Source: JAJDYQ01 sp963662865 (lineage in GTDB: Bacteria > Pseudomonadota > Gammaproteobacteria > JAJDYQ01). Taken from it: a DNA stretch of 64,000 nt. Positions 18,326 to 26,767 of the stretch are shown here, in pieces. The stretch spans positions 1,860,001-1,924,000 of the forward strand of contig OY759969.1 of assembly GCA_963662865.1 (NCBI GenBank), read 5' to 3'. Under the pieces are notes generated by a model. That model saw only the letters and a list, made by a program, of their open reading frames with translations, searched no databases and was not told the origin of the DNA. The position numbers and the translations under genes were made by a program. The stretch's first letter is position 1, and every line of letters starts with the position of its first letter.

Positions 18326-20429
18326 TTTGTCCGTGATTCTCAGCGGCGGCTGGTCTGGCGGCACGCTGGCGATGCACCTCGGCGAGGAAGTCTTGATGTA
18401 TCTGTTGTGATTTCAAGAGAAATGCAGCCCAATCCATGTGCGTTAGCTTGCCCTTGCCGAGATAACCTTCTAAGGCCGCAAGTTGGGAACCGGTCAGCGC
18501 AAGCTCGTCACAGACAATCGTGACATGGAAATCTGGGAAGTGCGTGTAAAATTTACTATGCGCCTTATCATTGAGGAATGCCTCCATGTTCTGGTAGTAT
18601 GTGACGATCCTGTCCATTTCAGCATTTGACAGTCTATGATCCGGCTTTTTGATTTCAATAATCTGTACTATGCCTTCCTGATTGAGCAGTACAAAGTCCG
18701 GTCGTTTGTTCTTATTCTGAAAATCGCCCAACAGAATAGATTGTTTAGTCTTTTTCTCATAATATTCCTTGAATGCTTTGCTCAGACTTGAGAAGGCCTG
18801 GTTTTCCGTCACCGGTGCCCATTCGGGGTTGATCAGCCAAGGAGCGTCAGAGATGAGCCGCTGGAGATCACCTTCACCAGTGTCGTCGGCATCCTTCAGA
18901 GTCTGAAGACGCTCAATAACCTTGAGGCGATCTTCCGCGATTTGGCCGAATGATGACAGCTCAGCCAGTCGCGCTGTGCGCAAGATTGAAGACAAAGCGG
19001 CAAGCGGCGTGTTGGCCGCATCCGCTGCCTCCTTCATTTTTTTGTCAAGTGTGATGTGGGGGGCGAGGGTGATACTCAGCTCAACCAGTCCGTTCACGGT
19101 CTCGTAGTTTTCCGCCTCTCCTCGGCTGAAGGTTTTGCCTAAAATCTCTGCAAATTCCTTGGCGCTATCGCGGATGTCTTGTTGCTTCTCGTTTGGATAG
19201 GCTTTTTTGATCCGATCATCAACATTGCCTGTCTCAAGGAATAATGTTAAAGCTGCCTTTCGCATCGGGTCTCGTGATAGGGTGCCAATATGTCGGACGA
19301 TTTTTTGCCCCCACTGCTGAAAGGCAGCAGCGAGTTCGTCCGACCAAAGGATGTCGCGTCGGTCGGTCTGGATAAGGTCTTCTTTCTCATCAAGCCAGTC
19401 GGCATAGAGTTCGCCTACAAGGTACGAGCGCACATTGTGTTCGCCGGTGAAGCCGGCTCGTCGTTCGAAGATGGCGGTTTGCGCAGCGATCTTGCCCCGA
19501 CAATAAATTCTGACCCCGGCCATGAGATCGTCTTTGTAGGGTGCTTTTGAATAAGCGACCCAGCCGGTAACAGGGTAAAAGGTATCGTTGTGGTCGAAAC
19601 CGGCGGTGAGTTCCTTCTCCTGGTTGCCGTCAGGGTTGAGCACCTTGCGGTCTACCGAAGAAAACGTGAGCTTCGTGTTCGGCATAGTGTCAATGTCAAA
19701 GTGGCCGACTGCCTGCAATTCCGAATTAGAGTTCGTGCTGTCCGAGAGCTGAATTTGCCATTGCTCCGCCTGAATACCGAAGCGTTGAGCGAGCTGACGG
19801 TCCAGAGCATTGATGTCAGGAACTTTACGAAAGTTAAAGTTCTTCAGGATGATTTGAGTCCCCGGCTCTTGGGAGTACGAATTGTTTTTATTGCCAGCGG
19901 TCGGCTTGTAGTGTTCATCGGGCTGGTCACTGATCGCCATGATTCCATTGTAATCAAGAATGATGTGAGAAGTGAGGTAGCCTACCGAATCGGTATCATC
20001 GCCAGTACCGTTGATGAGGTCGCCCCCGGCGCTGATCACTTCGATGGTCTTGCAGATACCGAACGGCGCTAGTTTTCCCACACCCTTGCGGCCCATGACC
20101 TTGCGCCTGAATTTGGGGGAAAGATCACCTCGGTTAGTGTCGTTGCGACGCTCGGCCCCGACAACAAGAAAAAAATCCTGAACCTGTTGGGGTGTCATTC
20201 CGACTCCATTGTCGGACACTTCAATAACGAAACCTTTGTCCGATACAACCCCCTTGGCACGGCTCGCCAAATATACTCCCATAGGCGCTCGAACCGTTAC
20301 CTGCGTAGCATCGGCATCATAGGCATTCGCAATAAGTTCAGCAATCACGGCGGATGCCCTGTCGTAGAGCTTGACGCCCAACTTATCGACAGTAAGCCGC
20401 GAGATTCTCATGAAGTATTCGACAACCAT
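18306..20429 (-). CDS. MutL/MORC-like GHKL ATPase with C-terminal PD-(D/E)XK-type domain
   Basis: 707 residues. The N-terminus is a GHKL ATPase: N motif ELIANAYDAD (E31, N35, D38), G1 SDNGVGM (D73) and G2 GRKGVGK (113-119), with an S5-fold-like region after it. The middle is helical. Residues 576-595 read RPDFVLLNQEGIVQIIEIKK, where D578, E592 and K594 fit a PD-(D/E)XK nuclease of the DUF4263 kind; the rest of the tail is not recognisable. MutL/MORC-like ATPases fused to nucleases are known beside methyltransferases in restriction-modification systems, and an m5C methyltransferase overlaps this gene's 3' end. I infer an ATP-gated restriction component. An AAAGGA site precedes the start. Confidence 0.8.
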   Translation of the reverse strand: MVVEYFMRISRLTVDKLGVKLYDRASAVIAELIANAYDADATQVTVRAPMGVYLASRAKGVVSDKGFVIEVSDNGVGMTPQQVQDFFLVVGAERRNDTNRGDLSPKFRRKVMGRKGVGKLAPFGICKTIEVISAGGDLINGTGDDTDSVGYLTSHIILDYNGIMAISDQPDEHYKPTAGNKNNSYSQEPGTQIILKNFNFRKVPDINALDRQLAQRFGIQAEQWQIQLSDSTNSNSELQAVGHFDIDTMPNTKLTFSSVDRKVLNPDGNQEKELTAGFDHNDTFYPVTGWVAYSKAPYKDDLMAGVRIYCRGKIAAQTAIFERRAGFTGEHNVRSYLVGELYADWLDEKEDLIQTDRRDILWSDELAAAFQQWGQKIVRHIGTLSRDPMRKAALTLFLETGNVDDRIKKAYPNEKQQDIRDSAKEFAEILGKTFSRGEAENYETVNGLVELSITLAPHITLDKKMKEAADAANTPLAALSSILRTARLAELSSFGQIAEDRLKVIERLQTLKDADDTGEGDLQRLISDAPWLINPEWAPVTENQAFSSLSKAFKEYYEKKTKQSILLGDFQNKNKRPDFVLLNQEGIVQIIEIKKPDHRLSNAEMDRIVTYYQNMEAFLNDKAHSKFYTHFPDFHVTIVCDELALTGSQLAALEGYLGKGKLTHMDWAAFLLKSQQIHQDFLAEVHRQRAARPAAAENHGQNDPDSN

Positions 20430-20508
20430 GCTTCAGTATCCTTTGGTAGAGACTCTTAAACTCATGGTGCATTTAGGAGATAGTAAAAGGAGTAAATTGC
20501 TCATTTCC

Positions 20509-20524
20509 ACGATATGGATATCGT
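20509..20524. promoter_or_regulatory. Palindrome, possible operator of the GHKL/methyltransferase operon
   Basis: ACGATATGGATATCGT is a perfect 7+7 inverted repeat around a GG spacer, about 80 bases upstream of the GHKL gene. Restriction-modification operons often use such sites for control, but no controller gene is adjacent, so the role is a guess. Confidence 0.35.
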
Positions 20525-20613
20525 TGTGTTTTCGCCAAAAACATAATAGCATGGACAACTTACACGATAGTTGTAGCAAAATATACGTCCTATTAAAAGA
20601 ATTTGAACCCTAG

Positions 20614-20841
20614 GATAATTTTCTCAATCACAAGCACAGTGCCATTGTAAACAAACATCGGCTAAATGCCCTGCTAACCCATAGGGCGCTGGTTGAAGCA
20701 TCTGGGGACGAAGAAGTGAGAGACGCCGTATTGTTACAAGCGGCCAGTTGTATCTTTTCGACGCAACCAACAGGGTATGCCTTGGGCCATGAAGCCGATG
20801 TATCTCGCCAGAAATCCGCTGTGGAAATCCTATCGAAGTAG
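20614..20841 (+). pseudogene. Start-less open frame, possible gene remnant
   Basis: A 75-codon stretch between two in-frame TAG codons reads like protein (for example KHRLNALLTHRALVEASGDE and AVLLQAASCIFSTQPTGYAL, ending SAVEILSK) but has no ATG, GTG or TTG near its beginning. The phrase LNHKHSAIV at its start could have followed a lost ATG. It lies just before mod. I do not recognise a family; it may be a decayed gene tail left by an insertion or recombination event. Confidence 0.3.
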
Positions 20842-20915
20842 GAGGCCATACCGTTCAGGGTGCCGACAGGTAACCGGTATGCCACTGTTGAATCGGTGTC
20901 GATCATAAAAACGAA

Positions 20916-22565
20916 ATGGGCAAACAAAAACTCGAACTCACCTGGATAGGCAAGGACAAGCGGCCTCAGTTGGAGCCGCGTATTTTGTTGGAGGAGTCGG
21001 AAAAGTCTTATCATGCCGGGCATCGGGTTACGGACGGGGATATTTTCGATAGCAAGTTGGTCTTTGGCGATAATCTGCTGGCATTGAAGGCGCTGGAGCA
21101 GGAATATACAGGCAGGGTGAAGTGTGTGTTTATTGACCCGCCTTACAATACCGGCAGCGCGTTTGAGCATTATGATGACGGGCTGGAGCATTCTATCTGG
21201 CTGGGGTTGATGCGCGACCGGTTGGAAATTCTGCGCCGTCTGTTAGCGGAGGATGGTTCGCTCTGGGTTACCATTGATGATAACGAGGCGCATTATTTGA
21301 AGGTGTTGTGTGATGAGGTTTTTGGGAGGAAGAATTTTGTGGCAAATGTCTTGTGGCAGAAGCGATTTTCTCCGAATAGCACAGCGCAGTATATTTCGGA
21401 CTCACACGACCATGTACTAGTATTTGCAAAAGAGAAAGATAAATGGAGCCGAAAATTATTACCTAGAGACGAAAAACATAATAAGAACTATAAGAATCCC
21501 GATAACGATCCTAGAGGGCCGTGGACTTCAGGAGATATGTCTGCGAGAAACTCGTATTCTGCTGGTATCTACTCTATTACAACACCCGCAGGCCGAGTGA
21601 TAGAAGGACCTCCCAAGGGGACTTATTGGAGAATTTCTAAAGAAAAATTTTTGGAGTTTGATGCAGACGAACGAATCTGGTGGGGAAAATCAGGAGACAA
21701 TCAGCCTCGGATTAAGCGTTTTTTATCTGAAGTAATGAAAGGTATTGTACCTCAAACTATATGGTTGCACGACAAAGTGGGTCATACCCAAGAAGCAAAA
21801 AAGGAAGTAATGGCCATTGTGCCTAATGAAGCTTCGGTCTTCCAGACTCCTAAACCTGAGAGGCTTATCGAAAGAGTACTTAACATTGCTACAGAACCAG
21901 ACGACCTAATCCTGGACTCCTTCGCCGGTTCCGGCACCACTGGCGCTGTAGCCCATAAAATGGGCCGCCGCTGGATTATGGTGGAGCTGGGCGAGCACTG
22001 CCATACCCATATCATTCCGCGCCTGCATAAGGTGATTGACGGCCAAGACCCCGGCGGTATCACCAAAGCCGTCAACTGGCAGGGCGGTGGCGGCTTTCGC
22101 TATTACCGGGTGGCGCCGTCCCTGCTGGAGCAGGATGCCTGGGGCCGCTGGGTGGTCAGCAAGGCGTACAACCCGGAGATGCTGGCCGAGGCCATCTGCA
22201 AGCTGGAGGGCTTTAGCTATGCGCCTTCCAATACCGTGTTCTGGCAGCAGGGTTATTCCACCGAGACCGATTTTATCTATGTGACCACCCAGACTCTGTC
22301 ATTGACACAGTTGCAGGTGTTGGCCGATGAGGTGGGCGAAGGCCGCAGCCTGTTGATCTGTTGCGGCGCATTTCGTTGCAAGGCGGACCGATTTCCCAAC
22401 CTGACCCTGAAGAAAATCCCCAAAATGGTATTAAACCGCTGCGAGTGGGACCACGACGATTACAGCCTGAACGTGGAAAATCTGCCGATGCAGGAACAGC
22501 CTGCATTGCAGGAGCAGAATGACCTGTTTGCAGATACGAACGGCAACGGGAAAATTGATGAATAA
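20916..22565 (+). CDS. mod: Type III restriction-modification DNA methyltransferase (Mod)
   Basis: Adenine-N6 methyltransferase and specificity subunit. 549 residues in beta-class order: motif IV DPPY (74-77) precedes motif I FAGSGTTG (336-343). The central part between them (about 145-330) is the expected target-recognition region and is strikingly AT-richer than both flanks, with sharp edges near 21350 and 21905, suggesting it was exchanged by recombination. The stop overlaps the res start (ATGAATAA), so the pair is coupled. The ribosome site is weak. Confidence 0.93.
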   Translation: MGKQKLELTWIGKDKRPQLEPRILLEESEKSYHAGHRVTDGDIFDSKLVFGDNLLALKALEQEYTGRVKCVFIDPPYNTGSAFEHYDDGLEHSIWLGLMRDRLEILRRLLAEDGSLWVTIDDNEAHYLKVLCDEVFGRKNFVANVLWQKRFSPNSTAQYISDSHDHVLVFAKEKDKWSRKLLPRDEKHNKNYKNPDNDPRGPWTSGDMSARNSYSAGIYSITTPAGRVIEGPPKGTYWRISKEKFLEFDADERIWWGKSGDNQPRIKRFLSEVMKGIVPQTIWLHDKVGHTQEAKKEVMAIVPNEASVFQTPKPERLIERVLNIATEPDDLILDSFAGSGTTGAVAHKMGRRWIMVELGEHCHTHIIPRLHKVIDGQDPGGITKAVNWQGGGGFRYYRVAPSLLEQDAWGRWVVSKAYNPEMLAEAICKLEGFSYAPSNTVFWQQGYSTETDFIYVTTQTLSLTQLQVLADEVGEGRSLLICCGAFRCKADRFPNLTLKKIPKMVLNRCEWDHDDYSLNVENLPMQEQPALQEQNDLFADTNGNGKIDE

Positions 22566-25224
22566 CTCTGTTCTCAATTCCATCACCGGCCGCCTCAGCC
22601 TGCGTCCGCCCCAGGAGAAATCGCTGCGCGCCCTGGCCGCTGCCGTGGATGCCGCCCCGGACATGTTGCAGAAAGGGCGCGACCTGGAGGCGGTGCTCAA
22701 AACATTGACGGCGAAATTTCCAACCCTGACCGACTTTGAGCGGGGCTTTCCCTCTCTGTGTTTTGCGCTGGCCACCGGCGTGGGTAAAACCCGTTTGATG
22801 GGTGCCTTTATCAGCTATCTGCATCTGGCCCACGACATCCGCAACTTTTTTGTACTGGCCCCCAATCTGACCATTTACGACAAGCTGATCACCGACTTTA
22901 CCGCCAATACCCCCAAGTATGTGTTCAAGGGCATCGCCGGGTTTGCCACCCACCCTCCGCAAATCGTCACCGGGGATAATTATGAAAGCGCCGCTGCCGC
23001 AGATATGCTCTCGCCGGTTGCCATCAATATTTTCAATATCTCCAAGATCAATTCCGAGGTGCGCGGCGGCAGGGCGCCACGCATCAAGCGGCTGCGGGAA
23101 ACCATCGGCGACAGCTATTTTAATTATCTGGCCGGTCTGCCCGATCTGGTCATGCTGATGGATGAATCGCATCGCTACCGGGCCAGCGCCGGGATTCGTG
23201 CCTTGAATGAACTGGACCCGCTAATGGGCCTGGAGTTGACGGCCACCCCCTTTACCGAAAGCCGTCACGGCCAGGGTCCGGCGCCCTTCAAAAACGTGGT
23301 GGTGGATTACCCGCTGGCCTGCGCCATGGACGACGGCTTTGTCAAAGAACCGGCGGTGGTGACCCAGCGCAATTTCAACGCCAGTCAGTACAGCGCGAAA
23401 CAACTGGAGCGCACCAAGCTGGAAGACGGCATTCGCCTGCACGAGGCCACCCGGGTCGAATTGTTGACCTATGCCAGACAACAGGGGGTGAAGCCGGTCA
23501 AGCCCTTTATGCTGGTGATTGCACGGGATACCACCCACGCCGCCGAATTGCTGGATTTACTGGAAGACCAGTTGTTCAACGGGCGGTATCACGGCAAGGT
23601 CATACAGGTCGATAGCAGCCGCAGCGGTGCGGCGGAAGAGGCAATGGTCGCTCGCCTGTTGGCGGTAGAGGACTTCGACGAACCCACGGAAATCGTCATT
23701 CACGTCAATATGCTCAAGGAAGGCTGGGATGTGACCAATCTGTACACCATTGTGCCGCTGCGGGCGGCCAATGCCAAAACCCTGGTGGAGCAGACCATTG
23801 GCCGGGGCCTGCGCCTGCCCTATGGCAAACGTACCGGCGTGGATGCGGTGGACCGGCTCAGTATTGTCGCCCACGACCGCTTTCAGGATATTATCGATGA
23901 GGCCAACAAGGGCGATAGCCTGCTGCAGCGGATGCGGTTGATTGAGGTGGATTTTGCAGGGCAGCCGGCTACGGAAAGCGTGGTGGTGTCCCCCCTTCTC
24001 GATATGAGTTTTACCGGGAAGGAAGCCGGAGATTCGTTGAAGTACCCCGGCGAGGGCGAAAAACTGACGTTCGGCAGTGACCCGGAACGGCAGGTAGCGG
24101 AAACGACCTGGAAAGTCATACAGGGCTACCAGCACAAGCCGCAGCAAGTGCCTACATCAGAGCGACTGCTGGATAAAGCGGTTCAGGCCGGCATCATCCG
24201 GGCCGTACAGGGCCGGCTTACCGGGGAGCAGCAATCCCAACTGGCAAAAGAAAAAACGGATGTGGCCACAGTGGTGGCGAAAACCACCGAGTTGGTAGTG
24301 GACCAGACTATCGACATGCCCCACATTGTGATGCAGCCGGTAGGTGAGGTCCGTCACGGCTATCACCCCTTTGATCTGGATTTGTCGCATCTGAATTTGC
24401 AGCCCTCCAACCGGGAGTTGATTTCCCAAAGCCTGCAAACCAGACGGCAGATTGCCATTTCATCGCCGCCGGAAAAACGATACGAGCGGTTGGAAGATTA
24501 TATCGTCGAGCATCTGGCAGACAGAGACGATATTGCCTACGACGACCACGCGGATTTGATCCACAAGCTGGCGGGGCAGGCCGTTCGGTATTTCCGTGAT
24601 GCGAAGGAATACTCCGAAGACGAGCTGCATAATATCTTTTTCGGTTATGGCAAGTGGCTGGCGGAGCATATTCACACGCAAATGGACGAACATTACTGGG
24701 AAGAGGCCAGTGACTATGAGGTGAAAGTAAGCACCGAGCTTTCAACCCTGAAAGAGGCAACTTACACCAGGGCCGAAGGTCAACCGATCTATGATTACCG
24801 CAACACCGTAACGGCAGTTAGTAGCATCAAGCAAATGCTGTTTGGCAATTTTGAAAAATGCCTGTATCCCTGCCAGAAGTTTGACTCCGATACCGAGCGG
24901 CGCTTTGCCGTGATCCTGGAGCGCGGCGCCATCAAGTGGTTCAAACCGGTAAGCGGACAGTTCCGGATCACGTACAAGGATGGCGTGGAGCACCGCAATT
25001 ACCAGCCGGACTTTATCGCCGAACTGGACCATGAAATACTGATGGTGGAGACCAAAGCCCGTGATAAGATAAACGATCCCGTTGTGCAAGCCAAAGCAGA
25101 GGCCGCACGGGAATACTGCGAGAATGCCAGTAAACATTTACAGGCCAACGGCGGCAAGCCCTGGCGCTATGTATTGGTACCCCACGATGAAGTGTTGGAA
25201 AATCGTTCGGTGACGGATTTTTGA
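22558..25224 (+). CDS. res: Type III restriction enzyme, helicase/nuclease subunit (Res)
   Basis: 888 residues, starting MNNSVLNSITGRLSLRPPQE at an ATG that overlaps the mod stop. Superfamily 2 helicase motifs: Walker A TGVGKT (73-78), DESH box (202-205) and motif VI EQTIGRGLRLP. The C-terminal nuclease has D818 (QPDFIA) and E831/K833 (VETKA), a PD-(D/E)XK site. All key residues are present, so the system looks functional. Cuts DNA after ATP-driven communication between unmethylated sites in complex with Mod. Confidence 0.93.
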   Translation: MNNSVLNSITGRLSLRPPQEKSLRALAAAVDAAPDMLQKGRDLEAVLKTLTAKFPTLTDFERGFPSLCFALATGVGKTRLMGAFISYLHLAHDIRNFFVLAPNLTIYDKLITDFTANTPKYVFKGIAGFATHPPQIVTGDNYESAAAADMLSPVAINIFNISKINSEVRGGRAPRIKRLRETIGDSYFNYLAGLPDLVMLMDESHRYRASAGIRALNELDPLMGLELTATPFTESRHGQGPAPFKNVVVDYPLACAMDDGFVKEPAVVTQRNFNASQYSAKQLERTKLEDGIRLHEATRVELLTYARQQGVKPVKPFMLVIARDTTHAAELLDLLEDQLFNGRYHGKVIQVDSSRSGAAEEAMVARLLAVEDFDEPTEIVIHVNMLKEGWDVTNLYTIVPLRAANAKTLVEQTIGRGLRLPYGKRTGVDAVDRLSIVAHDRFQDIIDEANKGDSLLQRMRLIEVDFAGQPATESVVVSPLLDMSFTGKEAGDSLKYPGEGEKLTFGSDPERQVAETTWKVIQGYQHKPQQVPTSERLLDKAVQAGIIRAVQGRLTGEQQSQLAKEKTDVATVVAKTTELVVDQTIDMPHIVMQPVGEVRHGYHPFDLDLSHLNLQPSNRELISQSLQTRRQIAISSPPEKRYERLEDYIVEHLADRDDIAYDDHADLIHKLAGQAVRYFRDAKEYSEDELHNIFFGYGKWLAEHIHTQMDEHYWEEASDYEVKVSTELSTLKEATYTRAEGQPIYDYRNTVTAVSSIKQMLFGNFEKCLYPCQKFDSDTERRFAVILERGAIKWFKPVSGQFRITYKDGVEHRNYQPDFIAELDHEILMVETKARDKINDPVVQAKAEAAREYCENASKHLQANGGKPWRYVLVPHDEVLENRSVTDF

Positions 25225-25351
25225 TGGCCGTTCCCCAGGACGCGAATAAAATTCATGGGGCCACTGGGGTCACTCACATCAGAACAAGGCAATGTTACAT
25301 TTGATGGCTTTTGCAACTGAAACCGGATTTCTCTGACGGTATGCTGAGGCC

Positions 25352-25375
25352 CGAAACAAAAAAACCCCAGGGGTC
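25352..25375 (-). terminator. Weak intrinsic terminator candidate
   Basis: On the minus strand ACCCCTGGGGT is followed directly by seven T. The stem is only about 4-5 bp with a tight loop, so strength is doubtful; its place a few bases after the 52-residue reading frame suits the end of the operon starting at 26767. Confidence 0.35.
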
Positions 25376-25380
25376 GGCTG

Positions 25381-25539
25381 TTATATCGCTGAAAGAGGCT
25401 TGAGACTATAAGTCTGCTTCTTTGCAATTCCTGAGTTTTTAAGCCGTTGGTAATACTCTTGCTGTGCCTGCAATTTATTTCTATCTTTAACGGGTTTAGC
25501 AACAAGAATCTTTTCTAATTTCTTTCTAACTTGAGCCAT
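25381..25539 (-). CDS. Small basic protein translationally coupled to the protease fragment
   Basis: 52 residues, MAQVRKKLEKILVAKPVKDR then an EYYQRLKNSGIAKKQTYSL segment. It has a clear CAGGAG ribosome site 6 bases before the ATG, and its first 14 bases overlap the end of the protease-fragment gene, so it is very likely translated by coupling. Strongly basic (about one quarter Lys/Arg), helical in its middle. I do not recognise the family; the KKQxYSLxPL ending looks like a binding motif. Confidence 0.65.
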   Translation of the reverse strand: MAQVRKKLEKILVAKPVKDRNKLQAQQEYYQRLKNSGIAKKQTYSLKPLSAI

Positions 25540-25996
25540 TGATTTCTCCTGTACTTTCTGGCATGGGCTTCATATATCGCCGAGTGTGGAACATGTACCC
25601 CATATTCCTGGTTTGTACGCAATCCAAGAGCAGATCGCTATACTTCCTGATAGCCGATTTTAGTTCAGGATTGCCAGTATAGTCCTCAATTTTAAGACGT
25701 AACTCATCAATTAACGTTTTAATTCCGATCATTCGACCGTGCGAATGCCATTTTTTATGATCACTCAATGCTTCAGCAATCTCTTGGGCTCTCTTGATTT
25801 TCTCATCAGCCGACACCGGCTGCCCGGAGTTTGAGTGAGTATTCCAATCCTTAAATTTGTATTTAACAAGCCAATCTTTAAGTAACGAGATAGATAAGTC
25901 TCTTGCCTGCTCATATCTCCAATGAAAAAACATCTGCTTCAAATAACCGGGCTGTCTTGCTGGAATAATGTTGCAGCGCCAGATCAATCGTTTCAT
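25526..25996 (-). CDS. C-terminal fragment of SDH-type ClpP-fold serine proteinase
   Basis: 156 residues (135 if starting at the ATG at 25933). The segment AEALSDHKKWHSHGRMI then LRLKIEDYTGNPELKSAI matches the C-terminal region of the serine dehydrogenase proteinase family (SDH_sah, PF01972). The ClpP-like catalytic domain that normally precedes it, with its Ser-Lys dyad, is missing: upstream DNA is a different frame and then the dCTP-deaminase-like gene. It is either a truncated remnant or a reused adaptor module. It overlaps the downstream 52-residue gene. Confidence 0.6.
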   Translation of the reverse strand: MKRLIWRCNIIPARQPGYLKQMFFHWRYEQARDLSISLLKDWLVKYKFKDWNTHSNSGQPVSADEKIKRAQEIAEALSDHKKWHSHGRMIGIKTLIDELRLKIEDYTGNPELKSAIRKYSDLLLDCVQTRNMGYMFHTRRYMKPMPESTGEINGSS

Positions 25997-26063
25997 TCAG
26001 GCAAGATAAGAGGCTAATAATGATATTCTTTAACGCTGGATTTCTCTGAACCAACTCAGCCAA
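25914..26063 (-). CDS. Short frame between the deaminase-like gene and the protease fragment
   Basis: Just after the deaminase-like stop, the -1 frame stays open and reads protein-like: AELVQRNPALKNIIISLLSC, then ETIDLALQHYSSKTARLFEA, ending FSLEI. A possible TTG start near 26063 follows an AAAAGG site. It overlaps the protease fragment in another frame. It could be a tiny cistron, a frameshifted extension of the deaminase-like protein or a decayed piece of the protease gene. Confidence 0.3.
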
Positions 26064-26080
26064 AATATCAGCCTTTTCTT

Positions 26081-26767
26081 TTATTTCAGCGCAACAACAG
26101 TCCCGATGAAGGCAATACCAATTCCAATGAAGGCAATACCAAGACCAACCACCCACTGCATGGATTTAATGCTGTCTCTCATGGATTTAACGTTTTCTTC
26201 CAGGCTGCTGACACTGGAAGACAGGGTGCGCAAGGTCTGGTTCATTTCCGATAATGACATGACTTCCCTGTCAAGTACCGCGCTCAAGTCCTCGGGGCTT
26301 AACGTGGTCTGTTTCTGATACGGGCCGGAGTAAGGCATTTTTACCGGTTCGGACAAATGATGAAATTCCACGGTCAGAAAATGCTCAAGGTGAGACAGCG
26401 CTATTTTCTTGCTGCTCAGGTTAGTCAGCCCTACTTTAAGCCGACCGCTGAAGCCGGGGTCAATCTGCGGCCCGGTAGTAGCAATCAGCCCGCGCCGCGC
26501 CCACACGCTGCGTAACCCGAAACGCCCAACATGTTGATTATCCAGAGTGATGACCTCCTCGGTCACCACAATCGCAAAGTCACCGGCATCAATCTCGACA
26601 AAACCATCGGCTTTGACATCAATTTTTCGCCGACTTGAAGATGTGATCGCCTGTGAGCCTACGCCTAAATCATAGGACGCCGGCTGAATACACTGCCCAT
26701 CATAAGGCTCAATCTTCAGTTTGCCGTCGGCAAACGCCTGCTCAAGCATTCGGTCGGTTAATATCAT
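26081..26767 (-). CDS. dCTP-deaminase/dUTPase-like protein with coiled coil and C-terminal membrane helix
   Basis: 228 residues. Residues 1-135 follow the Dcd fold: IQPASYDLGVG near the N-terminus, then SVWAR (S87, R91) and QIDPGFSGRL (D103). The position of the deaminase catalytic Glu (LEF/LEL in the family) is VGL, with G113, so deamination is doubtful. After about residue 150 comes a helical, probably coiled-coil stretch (LSSSVSSLEENVKSMRDSIK) and a final hydrophobic helix (about 205-226, VVGLGIAFIGIGIAFIGTVV), which should anchor the protein with the enzyme-like domain in the cytoplasm. Nucleotide-pool enzymes of this fold act in phage defence; this form may be a nucleotide sensor. No ribosome site; see the -10 element. 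Confidence 0.75.
   Translation of the reverse strand: MILTDRMLEQAFADGKLKIEPYDGQCIQPASYDLGVGSQAITSSSRRKIDVKADGFVEIDAGDFAIVVTEEVITLDNQHVGRFGLRSVWARRGLIATTGPQIDPGFSGRLKVGLTNLSSKKIALSHLEHFLTVEFHHLSEPVKMPYSGPYQKQTTLSPEDLSAVLDREVMSLSEMNQTLRTLSSSVSSLEENVKSMRDSIKSMQWVVGLGIAFIGIGIAFIGTVVALK

Larger units (their letters stand above)
20430..20915. other. Intergenic region between divergent defence genes
   Basis: 486 bases between the GHKL gene (minus) and mod (plus). It holds an inverted repeat ACGATAT-GG-ATATCGT (20509-20524), a second one ACAACT/AGTTGT (20555-20574), an AT-rich stretch that could contain promoters, and a 75-codon start-less open frame (20614-20841) listed separately. No mobile-element ends were recognised. 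Confidence 0.6.

Noticed and set aside
20628..21191. 187-codon minus-strand frame at the start of mod
   Set aside because: It overlaps the conserved mod N-terminus and the composition is not protein-like in that direction.
25167..25505. 112-codon minus-strand frame after res
   Set aside because: It overlaps the small coupled gene in another frame and the res 3' end, and has no ribosome site or recognisable features.
26081..26767. Genuine housekeeping dCTP deaminase (dcd)
   Set aside because: The catalytic Glu position is Gly and the protein has a coiled coil and membrane helix, so the housekeeping name is not used.
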